Part shown: one piece after another, positions 1 to 10,389 of the stretch
Layout of the letters: each line of letters opens with the position of its first letter
How positions within the stretch are numbered: the stretch's first letter is position 1
Source: Candidatus Rokuibacteriota bacterium
Lineage (GTDB): Bacteria; Methylomirabilota; Methylomirabilia; Rokubacteriales; CSP1-6
DNA: 64,000 nt
Reading direction: 5' to 3'
Assembly (NCBI GenBank): GCA_003220345.1
Contig: QHSC01000086.1
Span: 1-64,000 of the forward strand
Position numbers and translations under genes: made by a program
The notes under the pieces: generated by a model
What the model was told of the DNA's origin: nothing
Databases searched by the model: none
Seen by the model: the letters and a program-made list of their open reading frames with translations, nothing else

Positions 1-81
1 CTCGAGAAGTTCGCGGGGGATGGCATCGACGAGGTCCGCCGCAACTACCAGGGCTATCTCGACTACCTCAAGACCTGGTAG
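1..81 (+). CDS. C-terminal fragment of an unidentified protein
   Basis: The window opens inside an open frame that ends with TAG at 79-81. The visible 26 residues end in RRNYQGYLDYLKTW, a charged, probably helical tail. It stops 12 bases before aroB and may share its transcript. The fragment is too short to assign a family. A TIM-barrel sugar-phosphate isomerase tail is conceivable, but nothing visible proves it. Confidence 0.6.
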   Translation, partial: LEKFAGDGIDEVRRNYQGYLDYLKTW

Positions 82-93
82 CCTGGACGTCCG

Positions 94-1203
94 ATGATCG
101 ACGTCCCCGTCAAGCTCGGCGCCCGCTCGTACCGCATCCTCGTGGGCGCTGGTCTGCTCTCGCAGGCCGGTCCGGAGATCTCCCGGCTCGGCGTGGGACG
201 CAGGCTCGCCCTCCTCACCGATCCCGCCATCCAGTCCCTCTACGGCGAGATCGTCGCGCAGAGCCTGGCCGGGGCCGGCTTCGACGTGACCACGGTGCTC
301 CTGCCCGAGGGCGAGCGCGCCAAGACGCTCGAGGTCGCCGCCAGCACTTGGGATCGGCTGCTCGAGGCAGGGCTCGACCGGGGCTCGGCCGTGGTTGCCC
401 TCGGGGGCGGCGCGGTGGGCGATCTCGCGGGCTTCGTGGCCGCCACCTACATGCGCGGCATGCACTTCGTCCAGCTTCCCACCACCCTCCTCGCCCAGGT
501 GGATGCTTCCATCGGCGGCAAGACGGCCATCGACCATCCGCGCGCCAAGAACCTGATCGGCGCGTTTCACCAGCCGCGCCTCGTGCTCGCCGATACGGGC
601 GCGCTCCAGAGCCTGCCCGAGCGCGAGTATCGCTCGGGGCTGGCCGAGGTCATCAAGCACGGCATCGTGCTCGATGCCGGGTACTTCGACGAGGTCGAGC
701 GGAACGCGGCCGCTCTCGCCAAGCGCGAGCCCGAGATCCTCGAGCGGATCGTGGCCGGCTCGTGCCGCCTCAAGGCCTCCGTGATCGAGCGCGACGAGCA
801 AGAGGCGGAGCTACGTCACGTGCTCAACTATGGGCACACCATCGGACACGCCATCGAGTCGGTCACCGGCTATGCGCGCTTCGCCCACGGCGAGGCGGTG
901 TCGCTCGGGATGGCGGCGGAAGCGGGCGTGGCGGAGCGCCTGGGGCTGGCCGCCGCCGGGACGCGCGCCCGCCAGGTGCGCCTACTCGAGACGATGGGCC
1001 TGCCCGTGCGCGAGGTGGGAGAGGCGCCCGCGCGGGTGGTCGAGGCCATGGCGCGCGACAAGAAAGCCAAGGAGGGGCGCGTGCCCTTCGTGCTGGCGCC
1101 GGCGATCGGTGGCTTCCGACTGGTTTTCGACGTGCCGAGAGCGATCCTCCTCGAGGCGCTTACCGAGGTTGGCCTCGGCCGGGGACTGGGATTCTTGGTG
1201 TGA
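94..1203 (+). CDS. aroB: 3-dehydroquinate synthase
   Basis: Second enzyme of the shikimate pathway, converting DAHP to 3-dehydroquinate with NAD and a divalent metal in the cytoplasm. The 369-residue length is normal for the family. Family blocks visible are the glycine-rich GGGAVGDLAGFVAATYMRG, the substrate block QVDASIGGKTAIDHPRAKNLIGAF, and the metal-binding HVLNYGHTIGHAIE plus FAHGEAVSLGM histidines. ATG 94 is the first start after the upstream stop and keeps the usual N-terminus (IDVPVKLGARSYRI). The extreme C-terminus (RGLGFLV) is ordinary. No aroK is visible next to it, unlike the common aroK-aroB pairing. Confidence 0.97.
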   Translation: MIDVPVKLGARSYRILVGAGLLSQAGPEISRLGVGRRLALLTDPAIQSLYGEIVAQSLAGAGFDVTTVLLPEGERAKTLEVAASTWDRLLEAGLDRGSAVVALGGGAVGDLAGFVAATYMRGMHFVQLPTTLLAQVDASIGGKTAIDHPRAKNLIGAFHQPRLVLADTGALQSLPEREYRSGLAEVIKHGIVLDAGYFDEVERNAAALAKREPEILERIVAGSCRLKASVIERDEQEAELRHVLNYGHTIGHAIESVTGYARFAHGEAVSLGMAAEAGVAERLGLAAAGTRARQVRLLETMGLPVREVGEAPARVVEAMARDKKAKEGRVPFVLAPAIGGFRLVFDVPRAILLEALTEVGLGRGLGFLV

Positions 1204-1228
1204 CTTTTCACGCCATGGTGCCGAGAGC

Positions 1229-1645
1229 TTGAGGATCGGCCAGCCTCCCATCAATTCGCCGTCGCCTCCGGGAGCGACTCCGTCGCCCAACCCTTACCCG
1301 AGTTACGGCACGCCGATCACGCCTCCCTCGAATACGCTGCGGACGCCGTCAAACAATCCGTATCCGGTGCTGCCGTGGGGAGACGGGCAAATCGGAGCTT
1401 CGACGGCCTACGGTTCACCAGTTCGGACCTGGGAAGTTCCCGAGCGCAGCTACGTACTCGACATGATGGTGCCGCAGCCTGGCAGCCTTCCGGCGACGTG
1501 GGAGTCTGTGCCGGTAACCGTACCTGGATATGTTGTCGTCGAGACTACGAGAGGGTACGGCTATCCAGGGCGATGGACGGTGGTGCAGGTTGCCGTCGGC
1601 GGCTATCAGTGGCAGTGGGTCCCCCCAGCCTTCTACCCGAAGTAA
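1229..1645 (+). CDS. Hypothetical protein, possibly an N-terminally truncated remnant
   Basis: An open frame beyond aroB encodes a proline/serine-rich stretch (about residues 5-45, PSPNPYPSYGTP type) followed by an aromatic, beta-like C-terminus (VPGYVVVETTRGYGYPGRW, then YQWQWVPPAFYPK). That composition looks like real exported-protein sequence, not random translation. The frame stays open upstream inside aroB in another frame, and the only start after aroB is TTG 1229 without a proper Shine-Dalgarno. There is no signal peptide. It could therefore be a gene that lost its 5-prime end, or a mis-started small gene. The family is not recognised. Confidence 0.4.
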   Translation: MRIGQPPINSPSPPGATPSPNPYPSYGTPITPPSNTLRTPSNNPYPVLPWGDGQIGASTAYGSPVRTWEVPERSYVLDMMVPQPGSLPATWESVPVTVPGYVVVETTRGYGYPGRWTVVQVAVGGYQWQWVPPAFYPK

Positions 1646-1820
1646 CGCGGATCGGAGACTCCGTCCTCGATCACTCGTTGTAGCAACGTACCTTTTTGGT
1701 CCGTTCTCGCCTCCATGGACCGGTGTCACAATTCTCTCCGAGGGGCTTCGAGGAGCGTGTTAGAAGTAGATCATTACCCTGCCACCCGCCGTCCACGATA
1801 GTTCCGTCGAACAGCCGCGC

Positions 1821-2945
1821 ATGACGACACGGCTCGGCTACCACCCTGCGCTCGACGGCATCCGCGCCATCTCCATCCTCGCCGTCATGCTCTACCACTC
1901 GGGGCTGATCCACGGCGGCTTCCTCGGCGTGGACGTCTTCTTCACCCTGAGCGGCTTCCTCATCACCACGCTCCTGCTCGAGGAGCGCGCGAATATAGGA
2001 AGCATCTCCCTGCGTGACTTCTACTTCCGCCGGGCCCTTCGGCTTCTCCCCGCCCTCGTGCCCGTGGTCATCGTCTCCGGCGTGGCCATGATCGCCACCG
2101 CGGGCCCCGCCCGCGTCGGCGGCATGTCGCTCTTCGTCCTCGCCGTGATTTTCTACGTGGCGAACTGGGCGGCCATCGCGGGGCTTCCTCAGGGCATGCT
2201 CGGGCACGCCTGGTCGCTGTCGATCGAGGAGCAGTTCTATCTCGTGTGGCCACCCGTCCTCGCCCTGCTCCTCCGCCGCGTGCGCGCGCGATGGCTGCTC
2301 GTGGCCGGTCTCCTCCTCGCCGCCCTGGGATCGATCCTCCTCCGTTATCACCTGGCGGTGAGCGGAGCGACGGGCCGGCGCTTCTACCTCGGCACGGACG
2401 CGCACGCAGATCCCATCCTCATCGGGTGCGCCACGGCCTGCCTCGTGTCGTGGGGGTACATCCGCGGCGGGAGCAACCCGTCGGCCTCGACGAGGTGGCG
2501 ATGGCAGGCCGCCGCGCTGGCCGCTGCCGCCGTGCTGGTGGCAGTTCTCGTGATGGCGCGCCTGCCCGACGACTATGCGCGGCGGGGGGCGAGCACCATC
2601 GTGGCGGTGGCCGCGGGTATCCTCATCGTGGACGTGCTGCGGCCCGGATCGCGCCTGGCTCTCCTTCTCGCCTGGTCACCGCTCGTGTGGATCGGGAAGC
2701 GCTCCTACGCCCTCTACCTGTGGCACCTTCCCGTGTTCTTCCTCGCGGGAGCCCTGTGGGCCTCAGGTATCCTCGAATACCTCCCGTCGCGAATCGTGCC
2801 GGCGTGGGTGATCACGTTTGCCATGGCCGCGGCCTCCTACCGCTGGATCGAGGCGCCGGCCCTTCGCCTGAAATCGCGATTCGCGGCGCGGCCCGCCGAT
2901 CGCACGCCCGTCGCGCCCTCCGCGGCCGTCGCGCCCGCCCTCTAG
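1821..2945 (+). CDS. Acyltransferase 3 family membrane protein (OafA/YrhL-like)
   Basis: Integral membrane O-acyltransferase of the acyltransferase-3 family, which acetylates or otherwise acylates cell-surface glycans. The N-terminus carries the family signature: LDGIRAISILAVMLYH with the catalytic-type His, then GGFLGVDVFFTLSGFLITTLL and FYFRRALRLLPALVPV. About ten hydrophobic segments follow and the C-terminus is a short basic/alanine tail with no SGNH domain. Length 374 residues is typical for the stand-alone form. It stands alone between aroB and a convergent TMTC-like gene, so its substrate cannot be inferred. ATG 1821 starts exactly at the family N-terminus. Confidence 0.93.
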   Translation: MTTRLGYHPALDGIRAISILAVMLYHSGLIHGGFLGVDVFFTLSGFLITTLLLEERANIGSISLRDFYFRRALRLLPALVPVVIVSGVAMIATAGPARVGGMSLFVLAVIFYVANWAAIAGLPQGMLGHAWSLSIEEQFYLVWPPVLALLLRRVRARWLLVAGLLLAALGSILLRYHLAVSGATGRRFYLGTDAHADPILIGCATACLVSWGYIRGGSNPSASTRWRWQAAALAAAAVLVAVLVMARLPDDYARRGASTIVAVAAGILIVDVLRPGSRLALLLAWSPLVWIGKRSYALYLWHLPVFFLAGALWASGILEYLPSRIVPAWVITFAMAAASYRWIEAPALRLKSRFAARPADRTPVAPSAAVAPAL

Positions 2946-3001
2946 CGGCCCGTCCAAGCAATTCCCGTCTCCTCGCGAGCAAGACTGTTCCGCTTCGCTA
3001 T

Positions 3002-4780
3002 CTAGCGACCCAGCAGCCGCTGCGCCTGCTCCAGGTTTCTCCGCGCGTCGATCCATTCGGGATTCAGCGCGACCGCGCGCGCGAACTGCTCGGCCGCCTC
3101 CCGCAGCTTGCCGTCCTGGGCCAGGGCAAGACCGAGATTGTTCCGCGCCTCCGCGTAATCCGGGTTCAGGCGGAGCGCCTCCCGGAAGTGCGAGAGCGCC
3201 TCGTCCCGCCGCCCCTGCACGGCCAGGGCCGCCCCGAGATTGTTGTGCGCTTCGGCGAAGCGCGGCCACAGCCTGAGCGCTTCGCTGAAGTGCGGCACCG
3301 CCCCCGCGGGATCGCCCCCCTGCGCCAGCATGAGGCCGAGGCTCAGATGGGCATCTGGATAGCCAGGCCGGAGACGGATGGCCTCTCGCAATTCCGCCAT
3401 CGCCTCCTCGGTCCGGCCGTGGGCGCTGAGGGCCGCGCCGAGGTTCGCGCGCGCGATCCCTGAGCGCGGATCGACGTCGACGGCGCGCCGCCACACCGTC
3501 TCGTTGTCGTGCCAGATTTTCGCCTGCGTCCAGGTCAGCCCACCCAGCGTCGCGATGACGAGAAGGGCGGGCAGCGCCGCCGCGCGGCCGAGAGCGGCCA
3601 CGCCGGCGCCGGCCAGCATCGACCAGCCGAGGCAGGCGAGATAGCTGTACCGATCCGCGGCGATCTGGTAGCCCGACTGCACGATGCCGCTGGGGGGAAG
3701 CAGGATGACGACGTAGGCGGCCCACGCGATCAGCGCCGCGGGCACGCGGCGGCGGAGGGCGAGAGCGCATGCCGTGACCGCCGCCACCGTCGCCACGCTC
3801 AGGGCGATCCGCCAAGTCTCCAGCGCGAGAGGCAGCCTGAGCTCGTAGAGGATGGCGAGGTTCGTGGGGACGAGGGTCTTCCCGAGGTAAAAGGCGAGCT
3901 GGTAGCCCAGGATGGCCAGGCGCCCCGACCACGGCAAGGCCTCGAGGGGAACCGGGCTCCCCCCGGCCAGCTGCGCCCAGAGGGCAAGCGCGGAGGCGCC
4001 GGCGCAGAGAGCGACGAAGGGAAGCTTCTCCACCAAGACGGCTCTGGCCGCGGGACCCAGCCAGCCGCGAGGCCCATCGCCCAGACGACGCAACGGATAC
4101 ACATCGAGCAAGAGCAGGATGACGGGCAGGCTCACGGCCATGACCTTCGACATGAGCGCCAGTCCGCACAGGACCACGGCCGCCCAGTACGGCCACCGCC
4201 CACCCCCGTCCGCGGAGGCTCGAGCCTCGCAATACTTCAGATAGGCCCAGATGGCGAGGAGGAAGAAGAGCCCGGAGAGCACGTCCCGGCGCTCGGTCAC
4301 CCACGCTACCGACTCGACCCGCAGCGGGTGCAGCGAGAACGTGAGGGCGGCGACGAGCGCGCCCACCCTGACCCGCATGCGGTCGGAGGTGAGCCGCTCG
4401 GGCAGTGACAGGAGAAGGAGCTTCGAGGCGAGGGCATAGACCACGGCGGCATTGGTCGCGTGGAGCAGCAGGTTCGTCAGGTGATAGCCGAACGGCGTCA
4501 TGCCCCAGACGGCGTGGTCGAGGCCGAAGGAGATCCAGTTGAGCGGCATCCAGTGACCCATGAGGCGGCTCGTGAACATCCACCGGAGCTGGTCGGGCCC
4601 GAGCCCACGGTAATGAGGATTGCGCAGGAGCAGAGGACTGTCGTCCCAGTCGATGAACCCATTGGAGAGAGCGGGAAGGTAGCAAAGAAAGGTCAGGACG
4701 ACCGCTGCCAGGGGGAGCAGAAAGCGCCCCTGGTCAGACACGTGGGGACGCGCGGAACCTGAGTCGGCGTCACCTTGCAT
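3002..4780 (-). CDS. TMTC-like GT-C membrane protein with C-terminal TPR repeats
   Basis: A 592-residue polytopic protein of the bacterial TMTC/DUF1736-like class. These are GT-C fold putative glycosyl (mannosyl-type) transferases followed by tetratricopeptide repeats. Visible are the first-loop acidic motif NGFIDWDDSPLLLRNPHY, the HLTNLLLHATNA block, the hallmark HPLRVESVAWVTERRDVLSG and QIAADRYSYL. About ten membrane segments run to residue ~410, then roughly four or five TPRs (NNLGLALAQDGKLREAAEQF type). ATG 4780 places the start just before the first helix; an open frame extends further upstream but has no membrane-like N-terminus. Two paralogues lie at 8647 and 10390. The actual transferase activity is inferred, not shown. 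Confidence 0.85.
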   Translation of the reverse strand: MQGDADSGSARPHVSDQGRFLLPLAAVVLTFLCYLPALSNGFIDWDDSPLLLRNPHYRGLGPDQLRWMFTSRLMGHWMPLNWISFGLDHAVWGMTPFGYHLTNLLLHATNAAVVYALASKLLLLSLPERLTSDRMRVRVGALVAALTFSLHPLRVESVAWVTERRDVLSGLFFLLAIWAYLKYCEARASADGGGRWPYWAAVVLCGLALMSKVMAVSLPVILLLLDVYPLRRLGDGPRGWLGPAARAVLVEKLPFVALCAGASALALWAQLAGGSPVPLEALPWSGRLAILGYQLAFYLGKTLVPTNLAILYELRLPLALETWRIALSVATVAAVTACALALRRRVPAALIAWAAYVVILLPPSGIVQSGYQIAADRYSYLACLGWSMLAGAGVAALGRAAALPALLVIATLGGLTWTQAKIWHDNETVWRRAVDVDPRSGIARANLGAALSAHGRTEEAMAELREAIRLRPGYPDAHLSLGLMLAQGGDPAGAVPHFSEALRLWPRFAEAHNNLGAALAVQGRRDEALSHFREALRLNPDYAEARNNLGLALAQDGKLREAAEQFARAVALNPEWIDARRNLEQAQRLLGR

Positions 4781-4829
4781 CCGCGCGAGTCTGTCACGCC
4801 GCGCCGAAGGGGGCAAGCGGGGAAAAGCA

Positions 4830-4858
4830 TTGACTCTCGCGCCTTTGGCGCATATAAA
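4830..4858 (+). promoter_or_regulatory. Sigma70-type promoter with palindromic spacer
   Basis: TTGACT (4830-4835), a 17-base spacer and TATAAA (4853-4858) make a near-consensus promoter reading into the TPR gene at 4868. The spacer contains the perfect inverted repeat GCGCC-TTT-GGCGC (4839-4851), in the position of a repressor operator. The expected transcription start (about 4865) lies only 2-3 bases before the ATG, which implies a leaderless or nearly leaderless message. Confidence 0.65.
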
Positions 4859-4867
4859 GGATGAGCC

Positions 4868-5530
4868 ATGGCGAACCCGATCCCCCAGGTCGGAGGGGCC
4901 GTTGCCGCCCCCGATCCCGTGGCGGCCGGCGCAATCCGTCGCTACGAAGAACGCCTCGCCAAAGACCCGGCTGGACTCGCCTTTGCCCCGCTGGCCGACG
5001 CGTATCGCAAGGTCGGCCGGGCGCGTGAGGCCATCCGGCTCTGTCAGCAGGGCCTCGTCCGCTTTCCTCAGTACACGACGGCGCGCCTCATCCTGGCCAG
5101 GGCATATCTCGACGAAGGCAACGGGGAAGAGGCGCTCGGAGAGCTCGTGCGCATCCTGGAGGCGAGCCCGAAGGACACGCAGGCGCATCGTCTCGCCGCG
5201 GACATCCATCGCAAGGCCGGTCGGTGGAACGAGGCCCGGGAGCATCTCGAGCGCGTGGTCAAGCTCGAGCCGAGCGACCGCGAGGCGCGGCTCACCCTGG
5301 AGGCCCTCCAGGCGGGCGGTCGCGCGGGCGAGGGCTCACCCCTCGGTCGCGTCCTCGAGGACGACACGTTCGCGACGATGAGCTTCGGCGCCCTGTGCCT
5401 CGAGCAGGGCCTGCCCGACGAGGCAGCGCAGATCTTCCTGCGCCTCGTGAAGAAGAACCCGGGCGATGCCCGGGTCCGCGAGCGCCTGGACGAGGCGCTC
5501 CGGGCCAAGACCCAGAAACGGAAAGGTTGA
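4868..5530 (+). CDS. TPR repeat protein
   Basis: A 220-residue soluble protein with no signal peptide or membrane helix, built from about five TPR-like helical hairpins, for example ADAYRKVGRAREAIRLCQQG, ILARAYLDEGNGEEALGELV and FGALCLEQGLPDEAAQIF. TPR proteins are scaffolds, so a partner is needed to assign a role. It is four bases from efp and likely heads the efp-accB-accC-thiE transcript. ATG 4868 is preceded by AAGGA six bases upstream, but the strong promoter at 4830 would start transcription after that AAGGA. C-terminus is basic (KTQKRKG). Confidence 0.85.
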   Translation: MANPIPQVGGAVAAPDPVAAGAIRRYEERLAKDPAGLAFAPLADAYRKVGRAREAIRLCQQGLVRFPQYTTARLILARAYLDEGNGEEALGELVRILEASPKDTQAHRLAADIHRKAGRWNEAREHLERVVKLEPSDREARLTLEALQAGGRAGEGSPLGRVLEDDTFATMSFGALCLEQGLPDEAAQIFLRLVKKNPGDARVRERLDEALRAKTQKRKG

Positions 5531-5534
5531 GCGC

Positions 5535-6104
5535 ATGCAGGTGTCCACGGCCGAATTCAAGAAGGGACTCAAGATCCAGCACGACGGGCAGCCGTACACC
5601 ATCGTCGACTTCCAGCACGTCAAGCCGGGCAAGGGCGGCGCCTTCGTGCGCACCAAGCTCAAGCACATGCGGCAGGGGCGGGTCATCGACAATACCTTCC
5701 GCGCGGGCGAGAAGGTGGAGCTGGTCGACTTCGACGAGAAGCACATGCAGTACATGTACAAGGACGACCGCTACCATTTCATGGACACGGAGACGTACGA
5801 TCAGATCTCGCTCTCGCCCGACGAGGTGGGCGACGCGCGCGACTTCCTCAAGGAGAACACCGAGGTCGACATCCTGTTCATCGATGGCAGCCCGGTCACC
5901 GTGGAGCTTCCCAACTTCATGGAGCTGACCATCGTCAAGACCGATCCGGGCATCCGCGGCGACACCGCCTCGGGCGGATCGAAGCCCGCCCAGCTCGAGT
6001 CGGGCGCCGTGATCCAGGTGCCGCTCTTTCTCAACCAGGGCGACGTCGTCAAAGTGGACACGCGGACGGCCGAGTACCTGAGCCGCGTGGCTACGGCCGG
6101 CTAG
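5535..6104 (+). CDS. efp: Elongation factor P
   Basis: Binds between the ribosomal P and E sites and promotes peptide bond formation at polyproline stretches. The 189 residues show the KOW-like N-terminal domain (KKGLKIQHDGQPYTIVDF), the loop HVKPGKGGAFVRTKLKHM and the C-terminal OB domain ending in DTRTAEYLSRV. The modified-residue loop has Lys in KPGKGGAF, as in lysine-type EF-P. No modification enzyme (EpmA/EpmB, EarP or YmfI) is seen in the window. ATG 5535 follows the TPR gene by four bases. The next gene is accB, a widely conserved efp-accB-accC arrangement. Confidence 0.97.
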   Translation: MQVSTAEFKKGLKIQHDGQPYTIVDFQHVKPGKGGAFVRTKLKHMRQGRVIDNTFRAGEKVELVDFDEKHMQYMYKDDRYHFMDTETYDQISLSPDEVGDARDFLKENTEVDILFIDGSPVTVELPNFMELTIVKTDPGIRGDTASGGSKPAQLESGAVIQVPLFLNQGDVVKVDTRTAEYLSRVATAG

Positions 6105-6140
6105 GGCATGAGATAGAGCATGGCCAAGGAGCGCGTGACC

Positions 6141-6599
<459 letters not shown>

Positions 6600-6614
6600 C
6601 GGCGGGCCGCGCCC

Positions 6615-7949
<1,335 letters not shown>

Positions 7950-7952
7950 CGC

Positions 7953-8591
7953 GTGACGCTGCCCAGCCCCCTCTACGTCATCCTGGATGGGCAGGCGTCC
8001 GGGGGGAGGCGCCTCGACGAGCTGCTGGACGCGGTGCTCGCGGGAGGCTGCCGGATCGTGCAGCTTCGCGAGAAGACCATGCCGCCGGCCGGACTCTTCC
8101 CGCTCGCCCAGGGCTTGCGCAGGCGCTGCCGGGAGGCCGGAGCGCTCTTCATCGTGAACGATCGCGTCGACCTGGCCCTGGCCGTGCAGGCCGACGGGGC
8201 GCATGTCGGTCAGGACGACCTGCCCGCCCGCGAAGCCCGCCGGCTCTTGCCTCCGCCCATGATCCTCGGCGTCTCGACCCACAACCAAGACCAGGCGCGA
8301 CGCGCGCGTGACGACGGCGCCGACTATGTCGCGGTGGGCAGCATGTTCCCGACGGGGAGCAAGGTCGGCTTCGAGCTCGTGGGACCGGAGCTGGTCAGAC
8401 GCGTGCGCGCGGACATCCCCGTCCCCCTCGTGGCCATCGGCGGGATCACCCGGGACAATCTGAGCCAGGTCATGGAGGCCGGCGCCGACGCCGTCGCCGT
8501 GATCTCCGCCGTAGGCAACGCGCGGGATCCCGCCGCCGCCGTTCGCGGATTCCTCGAGACGATTCGCTCGGCCCAGGGCGGCGCTCGTTGA
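7953..8591 (+). CDS. thiE: Thiamine-phosphate synthase
   Basis: Joins HMP diphosphate and thiazole phosphate to give thiamine phosphate. The 212-residue TIM barrel shows the family blocks VQLREKTMP, FIVNDRVDLALAVQADGAHVGQDDLP, LGVSTHNQDQARRARDDGADYVAVGSMFPT and the phosphate-binding VAIGGITRDN. The start is GTG 7953, just after the accC stop. It lies far from the other thiamine gene in the window, thiL at 47273. No THI-box riboswitch was recognised upstream, as expected for a gene embedded in the accC transcript. Confidence 0.96.
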   Translation: MTLPSPLYVILDGQASGGRRLDELLDAVLAGGCRIVQLREKTMPPAGLFPLAQGLRRRCREAGALFIVNDRVDLALAVQADGAHVGQDDLPAREARRLLPPPMILGVSTHNQDQARRARDDGADYVAVGSMFPTGSKVGFELVGPELVRRVRADIPVPLVAIGGITRDNLSQVMEAGADAVAVISAVGNARDPAAAVRGFLETIRSAQGGAR

Positions 8592-8646
8592 GCTTTTCGA
8601 GCCGAGACGCTGCTCGGTCGATCTCGCAGGCCGGGCGAGTGCTGAG

Positions 8647-10378
8647 ATGAACCCGTCCCGGCTCTTCTGGCCCGTGGGCATCGCGCTCGCGGCCAGCCTG
8701 CCCTTTCTCCCGTCGCTTCAGGGTCAGTTCCTCTACTGGGACGACGTCACGAACTTCCTGATGAACGAGGGCTATCGGGGACTCGGCTGGCCTCAGCTTC
8801 GCTACATGCTCACGACCACGCTCCTGGGCCACACCTCGGCAATCTCCTGCTCCACTCGGCCAATGCCGTCTGCCTCTACTTCATCGCCCGACGACTCCTG
8901 GCCAGCGCCTCCGGGGAGACGCCCGCGCGCGTGATCGAGAGCATGCCCGCCCGCGTGGGCGCGGCCTTCGCGGCCCTCGTCTTCGCGGTTCATCCCCTGC
9001 GGGTGGAGTCGGTGGCCTGGATCACCGAGCGCCGCGACGTGCTCTCCGGGCTCTTCTTCCTGCTGTCGATCCTCTTCTACCTTCGCGCGACGGACGGCGG
9101 CGGCTTCATCCGCGGGCGCTGGCGCACCGCCTCGCTCCTGGCCTTTGCCGGGGCGTTCCTGTCCAAGTCCATCGTCATGACGCTGCCCGGCGTCCTCCTC
9201 CTGCTCGACGTCTACCCGCTTCGCCGCCTGCGCCTGGGCTGGCGTGCCCTTCTTCTCGAGAAGTGGCCGTACGCGGCCATCACTGCGGCGGGCGCCGTCG
9301 TGGCCATGCTTGCCCTTCGCATCGGCGCGTCCGCCTCGGCCTGGAGCCAGACGGGCATGGGCGCGCGCGTCGGGGTCGTCGCCTATGCCTTCTGGTTCTA
9401 TCCCTCGCGCTGGGTGTGGCCCGCGGGCCTGTCACCGCTCTACGAGCTGCCCCCGCGCGTGGACCTCGGGCAGGGGCGCTTTCTTGGTCCGCTCGTGGCG
9501 CTCTTTGCCGTGACGGCTTCCAGCTCGCCCATGACCGCTACAGCTATCTCTCGGGGCTCGGCTTTGCCGTGGTGGCGGGCGGCGCGCTCTGGGCGCTGCT
9601 TCGCGCCGAGGGCGCAGGCCGGCTCGGCAGGGCGCCCGTGACGCTGGCGCTGGCGGTGGCCGTCGTGGTCGTCCTTGGTCTTGGCGCGGCCAGCTGGGGG
9701 CAAACCCGGATATGGCGCGACTCCGACTCGCTCTGGGAGCGTGCGGTGGCGCTGGACGCGGATTGCGTCGTCTGCGCCAACAACCTGGCCGCGGCCCTCG
9801 TGCGGCGCCGGGAGCCCTCGTCCGCCGTAATCGACAGGGCCGAGGCCCTCGTGCGCCATGCCATCGAGCTGCGCGCCGATCACTTCACGTCGTACGACAC
9901 GCTGGGCGTCATCCTGACGAACCGCGGACGGACGGCCCAGGCGGAAGAGGCCTTCCGTCACGCGCTGAGCCTGGCGCCCAACCAGGGCGCCCCCGCGGCC
10001 AACCTCGGCGCGCTCCTGGCCAGACAAGGGCGCTATGCCGAGGCCGTGCCCTGGCTGCGCAAGGCCACCGCGGCGCAGCCGGCGTTTCCTGGTCTCCGGA
10101 GCAATCTAGGCTATGCTCTACGCAACCATGGCATCGAGCTCGCGCGGCAGGGCAAGCTCGACGAGGCGGTGTCCCTGCTCACCGAGGCCTCCCAGATCCT
10201 GACCCAGGACCCGGACACGCATCGCAATCTCGGTCAGGCGCTCATGGAGCGCGGCCGGGGCGCCGACGCGGTGCCCGTGCTCGAGCGCGCCCTCGCCCTC
10301 GACGGCGGCTCGGAAGCCACCCGGTTCCTGCTCGCCCAGGCACGCCTCCAGGCTGGGCCGCGGCCGACCCCACGGTGA
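8647..10378 (+). pseudogene. Decayed TMTC-like GT-C/TPR gene with two frame-breaking deletions
   Basis: The reading frame is intact in three pieces. Frame one (8647 to about 8832) encodes an N-terminus with QFLYWDDVTNF and ends ...TTTLLGH. Frame three (about 8832-9515) resumes at HLGNLLLHSANAVCLYF and carries HPLRVESVAWITERRDVLSG. Frame two (about 9515-10378) resumes at FQLAHDRYSYLSGLG and holds four or more TPRs. Against the intact neighbour, about 23 residues are missing at the first junction and about 34 at the second. Both deletions have length 1 mod 3, and short shared bases (CAC, GGC) sit at the joints. Real pseudogenisation or an assembly fault are both possible. Confidence 0.85.
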
Positions 10379-10389
10379 GCAACCGGGCG

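Noticed and set aside
2763-4685. 640-codon open frame on the minus strand inside the TMTC-like gene
   Set aside because: Arg/Gly/Pro/Ala-rich shadow of the real frame in GC-rich DNA; no domain pattern, while the overlapping frame has clear family motifs.
4830-4858. Riboswitch or long leader for the efp-acc genes
   Set aside because: The promoter sits directly at the start codon, leaving no room for a leader structure.
8647-10378. Programmed frameshifting as explanation for the three-frame TMTC-like gene
   Set aside because: Each joint lacks a slippery sequence and is missing tens of conserved residues, which fits deletions, not recoding.
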